Positions 8,275 through 14,962 of a stretch of 21,478 bases of DNA are shown piece by piece. The position numbers and the translations under genes were made by a program. Each line of letters starts with the position of its first letter. The stretch's first letter is position 1. This DNA comes from Nitrospinota bacterium (GTDB lineage: Bacteria; UBA8248; JACPRG01). A model generated the notes under the pieces. The model did no database searches. It saw only the letters and a program-made list of their open reading frames with translations, and was not told the origin of the DNA. The stretch lies in assembly GCA_030740135.1 (NCBI GenBank), contig JASLXW010000010.1, positions 1 to 21,478 on the forward strand, read 5' to 3'.

Positions 8275-9050
8275 GCCGGAGAACTGGCATGGCCAAGCGG
8301 CGGAAGACCGAACCCGCGTCCCGGGCGATGGACCACACGCTGGAAGCGGTCCCCTGGGCCATCGAATTCGCGAACACCTCCTTGTCCGAGGAGAACTGGA
8401 AGGACCATCTGTGGAGATGGTTCGGCGTAACCGTGGAGCCGAGCGGGGAGTCCGCGCCCGAGCCGGCCGAGACGCACCCGCGGGGCAAGCGCTCCCCGCA
8501 GTGGCACTACGGCGGCATGGTCCCCACCCTGGCCCATATTCACCGGACGCAGGAAAGCATTCGCGAGACTCTCAAAACGCTGGCGGACAAGGGGACGGTC
8601 CCGCGAGACGTGGTCGAGCGGGTCAACAGCTACCTGATGGGTCTGCACGGCTTCAAGTTTCACATCACCTCGGATATTTCGCCGGACGCCGATTCAAAGG
8701 CGGCGGCCTCCGGCCCGGACGCCTCGGGCAACGGAAAGGGCGTCCAGCCTCGAACCCTCCGACTCGAACCCAAAACCTTTGACTTGAGAAGTCTGTTCTA
8801 CTATCGTTTCTCTCTCTTTCTGATCAGCGCCGCCGCGCAACGCGTGCGGAAGTGCAAGCAATGCGACGGACACTTCATCCAGCGCTTCAATCACCGAAAG
8901 CTCTATTGCGGCGATCTGTGCCGATTCCGATCTCACAACCGGTCGCGCACGCCGAAAAGGGCGGCCGGACGCAAGCGCGCGGCCCAAGCGCCGCCCCCGG
9001 ACTCCCACGTCTGGTGGCGCAAGTACGAGGGGGAATCTACCCCCGATTGA
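8271..9050 (+). CDS. CGNR/ABATE-like zinc-finger protein, probable DNA-binding regulator
   Basis: The 259-residue product has an N-terminal region (AIEFANTSLSEENW, about residues 29-42) resembling the start of ABATE domains, a low-complexity Ala/Gly/Asp linker around 150-168, and a C-terminal zinc-finger module. The four cysteines are Cys195 and Cys198 (CKQC) and Cys213 and Cys217 (CGDLC), spaced by FIQRFNHRKLY as in the CGNR finger. The GNR signature after the last Cys is replaced by RFR. A very basic tail follows (RSHNRSRTPKRAAGRKRAA), consistent with nucleic-acid binding. Family assignment rests on the cysteine spacing and context only, so regulator function is inferred. The start ATG 8271 overlaps the stop of the channel gene; ATG 8289 is an alternative. 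The tight coupling suggests joint expression with the channel, possibly autoregulatory. Confidence 0.75.
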   Translation: MSRRTGMAKRRKTEPASRAMDHTLEAVPWAIEFANTSLSEENWKDHLWRWFGVTVEPSGESAPEPAETHPRGKRSPQWHYGGMVPTLAHIHRTQESIRETLKTLADKGTVPRDVVERVNSYLMGLHGFKFHITSDISPDADSKAAASGPDASGNGKGVQPRTLRLEPKTFDLRSLFYYRFSLFLISAAAQRVRKCKQCDGHFIQRFNHRKLYCGDLCRFRSHNRSRTPKRAAGRKRAAQAPPPDSHVWWRKYEGESTPD

Positions 9051-9105
9051 GCCCCGAGGGCGAGTCTTTCTGTTGCCGGTTTTTGAACATCTGCGCAAGG
9101 ACCGC

Positions 9106-11253
9106 ATGCGTCTGTTCGCCGCCCTGTGCGTGGGCGCGTCGGTCTTCGCCGGGATCTCGATCCTCTGGACGCTCGATCTGTTCGAGCTCGCCGAGCTGAA
9201 GGCGCTGGATCACCGCTTCGTTCGCTTCGCCAACCCGGAAAAGGCAAACCGCGACATCGTCGTCATCGCCATTGATGAAGCCAGCCTGGACCATTTCGAA
9301 GACCCGCTGGGCCGCTGGCCGTGGCCGAGGACGGTCCACGCCTACGTGGTGGATTTCCTCAAGATGGGCGGCGCGAAGCGCGTCGCCTTCGACATCCTGT
9401 TCCTGGAGCCCGACAAGGCCAGCGACGAGGACGACGAGAACTTCGCCGCGTCGCTGAAAAAAGCGGGAATCGTCATTCTGCCGATGTTGTTCGACAAAAG
9501 GGGGTCCCGCGGGTGGGCGGCGCGGCCTTCTCCCGCCGCCGCCCGTTGGCGGAAGCGATCAGCCGTGAACATCCTGGGGCGCGACCGCTCGCGGGCCCTT
9601 CGATACAGCGGCGCGAACCTGCCCATCCCGAGGCTGCTGACTTCCGCCGAGGACATCGGGGCCATCAATCTTCAGTCCGACCCGGACGGCCCGAGCCGCA
9701 GGCTGAAGCCGTTGTTCCTTTATCAAAAGCGCCACTACGCCGCGTTCCCGTTGACCATCGCCATGCGGATTTTCGGTGCGCGGAACGTCCGGTTCACCCG
9801 GGCGGGGGAGCTGGCCGTCGGCGCCGTCAAGATTCCGCTGAACCACCGGGGCGAGATGATCCTGAAGTGGCACGGACCTTCAGACCGGATCTACCCCATT
9901 TATCCCATCGGCAAGGTTCTCTCTTCGTTCAAGCAGATCCACGACGGGAAGAAGCCCGACCTGGACCCGAAGGTCTTCAAAGACAAGATCGTCCTCATCG
10001 CGGGGACCGCCGCCGGCACCTACGACCTGCGGGTGACGCCCTATTCTTCCAAGATGCCGGGCGTGTTCATCCATATCGCCGCCCTGGACAACATTCTGGC
10101 GGGGGACTTCCTGCGCGAGACGCGGGGCGCGGTCGCCCTGGGCTCCCTGGCGTTGTTGTGCCTGCTGACGGCCGTCACGCTGGTGGCCTTCTCGGCCTTC
10201 CGGGTCAAGATCGCGCTGATCCTCGCCTACGCGGCCGGTTATTACGGGCTTTCGATTTGGCTCTTTCGCGCGGCGGGCCGCTGGGTGGACCTGGTCACGC
10301 CGGAAACCGGCGTCTTCGTAACCTTCCTGGCCGTCTCCGTCCTGGAATATTTCACCGAGGGCAAGCGCAAGCGGCAGGTCAAGCACATTTTCCAGCACTA
10401 CATGATCCCCACGGTTGTCGAAAAGTTATTGGAAAACCCCGACGGCGTGAAACTCGGCGGGGAGAAGAAGGAGCTGACCGTGTTCTTCTCCGACCTGAAG
10501 GGGTTCACCTCGATCTCCGAGGGCCTGACGCCGGAAAGACTCGTCCTCCTGCTGAACCGTTACCTCACGGCGATGACCGACATCATCCTCGCGCACGAGG
10601 GATATCTGGATAAATATGAAGGCGACGCCATCATGGCCGTCTTCGGGACGCCGTTGGACCAGCCGAGGCACGCGACGCTGGCCTGTTACGCGGCGCTGGA
10701 GAACCAGAAAAAGCTCGAATCCCTCCGCGCGGAGCTTCTCAGCGAAGGGTTTCCCGAGCTCCGCTGCCGGATCGGCGTGAATTCGGGTCCCATGGTCGTC
10801 GGAAACATGGGGTCGCAAAACCGGATGGACTATACGGTCATGGGAGACGCCGTCAACCTGGGCGCCCGCCTCGAAGGGGCCGGCAAACAGTACGGCACGG
10901 AGATCCTCATCGGGGAGAACACCTACGCCCTCGCGAAAGAGGACGTCGAGGCCCGGGAGATCGACTTGATCCGGGTCCAGGGGAAACAGGCCCCCGTCCG
11001 GGTCTACGAGCTGTTGTCCAAGAAGGGCGAGCTGCCTCCCGAGAAGGCCGGGATGGTCGAGGACTACCGGAAGGGGCTCGCCGCCTACCGGCAAAAGGAG
11101 TGGGAGGAAGCGATCCGCCGCTTCGGGGCCGTGTTGGAGAAAAACTCCCACGACGGTCCCTCCGGGGTGTACATGGAGCGGTGCGAAGAATTTCTGCGGA
11201 CCCCCGCCGCCGCCGACGATTGGGACGGGGTTTACGAGATGAAAACCAAATGA
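9106..11253 (+). CDS. CHASE2-domain class III adenylate cyclase
   Basis: A membrane sensor that should make cAMP from ATP. One N-terminal membrane segment is followed by an extracytoplasmic CHASE2 domain (about residues 35-325; DIVVIAIDEASLDHFEDPLG, RWPWPRTVHA, KDKIVLIAGTAAGTYD). Three closely spaced membrane helices follow (about 340-425), then a cyclase domain (about 455-640). From ATG 9106 (715 residues), the metal-binding aspartates are Asp463 (FSDLKGFTS) and Asp507 (KYEGDAIMAVFG). The ATP-selecting pair is Lys503 and Asp575 (MDYTVMGD), and the transition-state residues are Asn584 and Arg588 (VNLGARLE). All canonical residues are present, so activity is expected, with ATP rather than GTP specificity. 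The C-terminus is a short TPR-like helix pair (YRKGLAAYRQKEWEEAIRRF). ATG 9106 has AAGGA 4 bases upstream; the upstream in-frame TTG 9073 is an alternative adding 11 residues. It leads a cluster with the SH3 and M48 genes. Confidence 0.95.
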   Translation: MRLFAALCVGASVFAGISILWTLDLFELAELKALDHRFVRFANPEKANRDIVVIAIDEASLDHFEDPLGRWPWPRTVHAYVVDFLKMGGAKRVAFDILFLEPDKASDEDDENFAASLKKAGIVILPMLFDKRGSRGWAARPSPAAARWRKRSAVNILGRDRSRALRYSGANLPIPRLLTSAEDIGAINLQSDPDGPSRRLKPLFLYQKRHYAAFPLTIAMRIFGARNVRFTRAGELAVGAVKIPLNHRGEMILKWHGPSDRIYPIYPIGKVLSSFKQIHDGKKPDLDPKVFKDKIVLIAGTAAGTYDLRVTPYSSKMPGVFIHIAALDNILAGDFLRETRGAVALGSLALLCLLTAVTLVAFSAFRVKIALILAYAAGYYGLSIWLFRAAGRWVDLVTPETGVFVTFLAVSVLEYFTEGKRKRQVKHIFQHYMIPTVVEKLLENPDGVKLGGEKKELTVFFSDLKGFTSISEGLTPERLVLLLNRYLTAMTDIILAHEGYLDKYEGDAIMAVFGTPLDQPRHATLACYAALENQKKLESLRAELLSEGFPELRCRIGVNSGPMVVGNMGSQNRMDYTVMGDAVNLGARLEGAGKQYGTEILIGENTYALAKEDVEAREIDLIRVQGKQAPVRVYELLSKKGELPPEKAGMVEDYRKGLAAYRQKEWEEAIRRFGAVLEKNSHDGPSGVYMERCEEFLRTPAAADDWDGVYEMKTK

Positions 11254-11303
11254 GGAACCGCCTTCGAGGTTCTCAGGAATCCTTTTCGCGGAAGGAGACG
11301 CCC

Positions 11304-11816
11304 GTGAAGCGAATCATTTTCATCAGCTCAATTTTGGCCGCCCTGGTCGCGGCCGGATTGGCCGCGGTCCCGGCGGCCCTGGCGGAAACCGTCTACGTCC
11401 GGTCCCGCTCCGCCAAGATCCGCTCCGGCCGGACGGCGCTGGACCGGGTGGTGGAGCGGGTCCGCCGCGGCACGCCCCTCGAGGTCCTCGAAAAAGACGG
11501 GCGCTGGCTCCTCGTGAAAACGCCGAAGGACAACGAAGGCTGGGTCTACGCGTCCCGCACCACCTCGGAAGAGCCGGAGAAGGACGGCGGGCTGCTGGCC
11601 CATATAGGGAAGGAGTTCCGGGGAGACGCCGCCCGGACGGCCGCCTCGGCCGGCGCGCGCGGACTGGACAAGGTGGCCGAAGGCTACGCCCGGCGGACCG
11701 GCGTCACGGCCGCCCACATCGCCGCCATCAACCGGATGGAAAAGTTCTCGGCCCGGATCACCGAGGGGCAAGTGGAAGGCTTTCTCCGCAAGGGGAAGGT
11801 GGGGGAATATCGATGA
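11304..11816 (+). CDS. Exported bacterial SH3-domain protein
   Basis: A 170-residue secreted or periplasmic protein. The Sec signal peptide covers about residues 1-27 (KRIIF then a long Ala/Leu/Val core, likely cut after PAALA). An SH3b-like domain follows (about 28-90): ETVYVRSRSAKIRSG, RVRRGTPLEVLEKDGRWLLV and NEGWVYASRT are the usual strands. A C-terminal helical tail (about 100-170) has an Ala-rich stretch and ends in EGQVEGFLRKGKVGEYR. Such domains often bind cell-wall or envelope ligands; the ligand here is unknown. The start is GTG 11304 with GAAGGAG 6 bases upstream. It lies 50 bases after the cyclase, and its stop overlaps the M48 protease start by 4 bases (ATGA), so the two are very likely co-translated partners. 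Confidence 0.9.
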   Translation: MKRIIFISSILAALVAAGLAAVPAALAETVYVRSRSAKIRSGRTALDRVVERVRRGTPLEVLEKDGRWLLVKTPKDNEGWVYASRTTSEEPEKDGGLLAHIGKEFRGDAARTAASAGARGLDKVAEGYARRTGVTAAHIAAINRMEKFSARITEGQVEGFLRKGKVGEYR

Positions 11817-12688
11817 GAAACCTGGAATTTTGGAAAAGCGCGGTTTTCCCGATGTTCGCCATCCTCGCCCTGACCTCCTGCGCCGAAGTCGAAAAAGGCG
11901 TCGAATTCATCAAGACCGAAAAGGGACAGCAAATCCTCAAGGGCGGGAAATCCGCCGTGAGCGGCCTCCTGCCCATCGGCGCCCGGGAAGAAAGGGCCAT
12001 CGGCGGCGCCCTCGCCTCCCAGGTCGTCGCCCGGTATGGCGGCCTGCTCCGGAACCCCTCCCTGCTCAGGTACGTCAACCTGGTGGGGAAGGCCGTCGCC
12101 ATGTCCTCGGACCGGCCGGAGATCGATTACACCTTCGGCATCCTCAACAACAACAAGGTGAACGCCTTCGCCTCTCCGGGCGGTTACGTGTTCGTGACCA
12201 AGGGGCTCCTGCGCCGGATTCAGAGCGAAGCCGAGTTGGCGTGCGTCCTGGGGCATGAGATCGCCCACGTCACGAAGAAGCACATCCTCAACGTCATCCG
12301 CCGCAGCCGGGCCATTTCCGGACTGGCCCAAGTGACGCTGGCCTCGATGGACAAAAACCCCGAGGCGTTCGACGAGATGATCCAGGAAGGGATGAAATCG
12401 CTCTTCGACAACGGCCTCGACCAGAACCTGGAATTCGAGGCGGACCACGTGGGCGCGGACTACTGCACCCGCGTCGGTTATGACCCCGCCGGCGCGCGTC
12501 AATACCTATTGACGATCCAGTCGCTCCGCCCAAAGGAGGCGGACGCCGTCCTGGAATCCACGCATCCCTCCGGCCGGGAGCGGTTGGACAAGCTGGACGA
12601 GTTCCTGCTCAAAGTGGAAGCCCCCCCCGGCGGCTGGTCCATGCTGACAGGCCGCTACCGCCGCGCCAAGGCGCGCGGGAGGATTTAG
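11813..12688 (+). CDS. M48-family zinc metalloprotease lipoprotein
   Basis: A membrane-anchored periplasmic protease of the BepA/LoiP type, thought to act in outer-membrane protein quality control. The 291-residue product has a signal peptide with lipobox LTSC (Cys23). The core is SLLRYVNLVGKAVAMSSDRP, then NNNKVNAFASPGGYVFVTKG, a classic M48 stretch. The zinc motif HEIAH is at residues 148-152, and the third ligand Glu209 is in LEFEADHVGAD. The end of the domain has STHPSGRERLDKL. All catalytic residues are present. It lacks the C-terminal TPR domain of BepA, so it is closer to LoiP in length. It overlaps the SH3 gene by 4 bases and is the last gene of the cluster before a palindromic repeat. 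Confidence 0.95.
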   Translation: MRNLEFWKSAVFPMFAILALTSCAEVEKGVEFIKTEKGQQILKGGKSAVSGLLPIGAREERAIGGALASQVVARYGGLLRNPSLLRYVNLVGKAVAMSSDRPEIDYTFGILNNNKVNAFASPGGYVFVTKGLLRRIQSEAELACVLGHEIAHVTKKHILNVIRRSRAISGLAQVTLASMDKNPEAFDEMIQEGMKSLFDNGLDQNLEFEADHVGADYCTRVGYDPAGARQYLLTIQSLRPKEADAVLESTHPSGRERLDKLDEFLLKVEAPPGGWSMLTGRYRRAKARGRI

Positions 12689-12757
12689 AGAATACGCAAA
12701 GGGTCCGCTGGATGACGCTAAGGCCCGACTTCCTTCAAGCAGGCCGCCGGGAAGGTA

Positions 12758-12790
12758 TTGTAGGGGCGACCCGCTGGGTCGCCCCTACAA
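12758..12790. repeat. Perfect 33-bp palindrome (REP-like element, possible bidirectional terminator)
   Basis: Two 15-base arms, TTGTAGGGGCGACCC and GGGTCGCCCCTACAA, flank a 3-base centre GCT. It lies in the 153-base gap between the convergent M48 protease and ssnA-like genes. The shape is that of an extragenic dispersed palindrome. It could also end transcription from both sides, although no long T tract follows. Only one copy is in this window. Confidence 0.8.
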
Positions 12791-12841
12791 AGGGCGGTCT
12801 CCCAAAAGTCACATCTATCCTCTGATTTCCCGTGAGGCACC

Positions 12842-14124
12842 CTAAAACCGCTCCCACAACTTCGCCGCGCGCTCTCGCGCCCGGGCGAAAACCTCCTCTT
12901 CGTCAATCCCCTCAAGCTGCCGGTCGCGCATGACGATCCGGCCGCCCACGACGACCGTCCGCGCCTGCAGCCCCGCCCCGCCGTAGAGAAGGTGGCCCCA
13001 GAAGTTGTCCGCCGAAAGCGGCGTCGGCGGCCGGTAGTCCGAAACGACGACGTCCCCCGCCGCGCCCTCCCGCAGGATTCCGACATCGCATCCCAGGAAT
13101 CTCGAAGCGATGGCCGGGTTGCCGGCCGTCAGAAGGTCTCTGACCTCATCCCAGGCGACGCGCGGGTCCCCGGCCTCGTGCTTTTGCAAGAGGTAAGCCG
13201 TCATGGCGGAGGCGTACATGTCCTGCGTCATCCCGTCCGTCCCGAGGCCCGCCTGAATCCCGGTCCACCGCCGAATGGCCGCGCAGCCCACGGCGTTGTT
13301 CATATTGGACTGGGGGTTGTGGACGGCGATGGTTTCGGTCTCGCGCAACGCGGCCAGGTCCCCTTCGTCCGCGTGGATGCAGTGTGCGGCGATCGAGTTC
13401 CGCCCCAGCACGCCGGCGTCGCGCAGGCGTTGAAGGGGGCGCTTGCCGTATCGCTCAAGGCTGTCCGCGACCTCGGGTTCGTGCTCGGAAACGTGGACAT
13501 GGAATCCCACGTCCGCCCCCAGCGACCGGCCGGCCTCCAGACAGGCCCGCAGGGTCTCGTCGGAGAGGGTGAGCGGGGCGTGCAGGCCGAAGAGCCCGCC
13601 GAGGCGCCCGTCTCGCTCATCTTGCACCCGCTTGAGAAACCGGACGTTTTCCTCGATCCCCGCCTTCACACCGGCCTCCCCGTTGCGGTCGGTGACTTCG
13701 TAGCAGAGAACCCCGCGCAGGCCCGCCTCCCGGAAGGGCTGGCGTGGTGATCGATGACGGTGGTGGTCCCGTTGCGGACGTAGCCGATGAGTCCGACCAA
13801 AGCGCTCAGCCGGACGTCCTCCAGATCGAGAACCCGGTCGAGCCGCCACCAGAGCCGCTCGAGGATCTGGACAAAGGTCTCGGGCGGCTCGTCCTTCAGG
13901 GCCATCCCCCGGGCCAGGGCGCTGTACAGATGCGCGTGCGCGTCAATGAGGCCGGGCAGGATCAACCGGCCCCCGGCGTCCAGAGCCTCCTCCCCGGACT
14001 TCGGACCCAGCGCGTCCGCGTCGCCCGCCCCGGCGATCACGCCGGCCTCGATCCGGACGGCGCCGGGGTTGAAGAACGGCCGGGAGGGATCGAACGTCAG
14101 GAGGGGCCCGTTGGTGATCAGCAT
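12842..14124 (-). pseudogene. ssnA: SsnA-type amidohydrolase, interrupted by an internal deletion and frameshift
   Basis: A metal-dependent aminohydrolase of the SsnA/chlorohydrolase group, related to guanine deaminase; the substrate is unknown. The N-terminal part (14124 to about 13745) reads MLITNGPLLTFDPSRPFF, then LIDAHAHLYSALARGM with the HxH metal site, ERLWWRLDRVLDLEDV and GTTTVIDHHASP. The rest (about 13737 to 12842), in another frame, reads FREAGLRGVLCYEVTDRNG, HVHVSEHEPEVADSLERYGK, IAAHCIHADEGDLAAL, NPQSNMNNAVG and the metal-binding LGTDGMTQDMYAS. E. coli SsnA has about 13 extra residues between HHASP and the equivalent of FREAGLR. About 3n+1 bases (n near 13) therefore appear to be missing at the junction. 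All metal ligands survive on either side, so a repaired copy would look active. ATG 14124 has GAGGAA 8 bases upstream. As given, no full-length product is made. Confidence 0.88.
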
Positions 14125-14269
14125 TTCGTCGGTTCCTCTATTCAGGAGAGGACGGAGCGCGTTCCGGAACGGCGGTCCGATCTTATTCGATCTTCAGGGC
14201 TGGAAGAAATGGCCCGACAAGAAAAGCCCCGGACAATAAACCTTTGAACAGGGCCTTGCGTCCGATGGT

Positions 14270-14923
14270 ATGATTCCGGGCATGAGTGCGCGGCGGCTCC
14301 CCACCGGGAAACCCTTCTACCGACGCCTTCGCCCGGCCGGCCTGCCCTGGCTGGCCACGTTCCTGCTCGTCATGCCGGCGCTCGCCGGGTGTTTTCCCTC
14401 GGGCGCCTCCGATCCCGAGCCGGCCCCTCCTTCCGGCAAGGAGGCAAAGACCAAAACCCCGAAAGACGTGAAAAAGGCCCCGGTCCTCAAGCGGTCGAAA
14501 CCTGCGGGGAAGGGCGGGAAGCCCGGGAGGCTCTGGGTGACGGTTATCCGCGTCATCGACGGGGTCACCTTTTCCCTCGACACGCAACACGTGGTCCGTC
14601 TCATCGGCGTCCAACCCCCGAGGGCGCGCGCCGGGAGGGTATACCGGGAGTATTTCGAGCGCGTGACCACCCCCGCCGTCCGGCAGATCGTGGAAGGCAA
14701 GCGCGTTTACGTCATGCGCGACAAGGTCATCCAAGGCCGAGACGGCCGTCCGCTTCTATATATGTTCCTGAAAGACCGGACCATGCTGAACGCGATCCTC
14801 ATCCAAAAGGGCTACGGCCGCGTGACCCATGAAGTCCCCTTCAAGTTTCAGGATGAATTCAAGCTCTGGGAGCACGAGGCCCGGAACGTCGGTCTGGGCT
14901 TCTGGGGGCGCGTCGGCCAATGA
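14270..14923 (+). CDS. Thermonuclease-fold (SNase-like) lipoprotein with substituted catalytic residues
   Basis: An exported lipoprotein with a staphylococcal-nuclease OB fold. From ATG 14270 (217 residues; ATG 14282 is an alternative start), the signal peptide ends in the lipobox LAGC. A Lys/Pro-rich linker (about residues 55-85) follows, then the SNase domain (about 87-215). It has RVIDGVTFSLDTQHVVRLIG, the central TTPAVRQIVEGKRVYV, QGRDGRPLLYMFL and the C-terminal LWEHEARNVGLGFWG. Compared with S. aureus nuclease, the fold landmarks and two arginines are kept (Arg110 for Arg35, Arg160 for Arg87). The calcium-binding and catalytic acids are not: Val99 stands at Asp21, Gln115 at Asp40 and Arg118 at Glu43. 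Hydrolysis by the usual mechanism is therefore unlikely; a binding or structural role is inferred. It lies 39 bases before the cinA-like gene. Confidence 0.88.
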   Translation: MIPGMSARRLPTGKPFYRRLRPAGLPWLATFLLVMPALAGCFPSGASDPEPAPPSGKEAKTKTPKDVKKAPVLKRSKPAGKGGKPGRLWVTVIRVIDGVTFSLDTQHVVRLIGVQPPRARAGRVYREYFERVTTPAVRQIVEGKRVYVMRDKVIQGRDGRPLLYMFLKDRTMLNAILIQKGYGRVTHEVPFKFQDEFKLWEHEARNVGLGFWGRVGQ

Positions 14924-14962
14924 GGCCGCCCCGCTCCGACCGCTCGCCCCGGGAGAGATCCC

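Noticed and set aside
14244..14274. TTGAAC and TATGAT as a promoter of the SNase-like gene, giving a leaderless message at ATG 14282
   Set aside because: The 19-base spacing is poor and the -10 would overlap the other plausible start codon; too weak to list.
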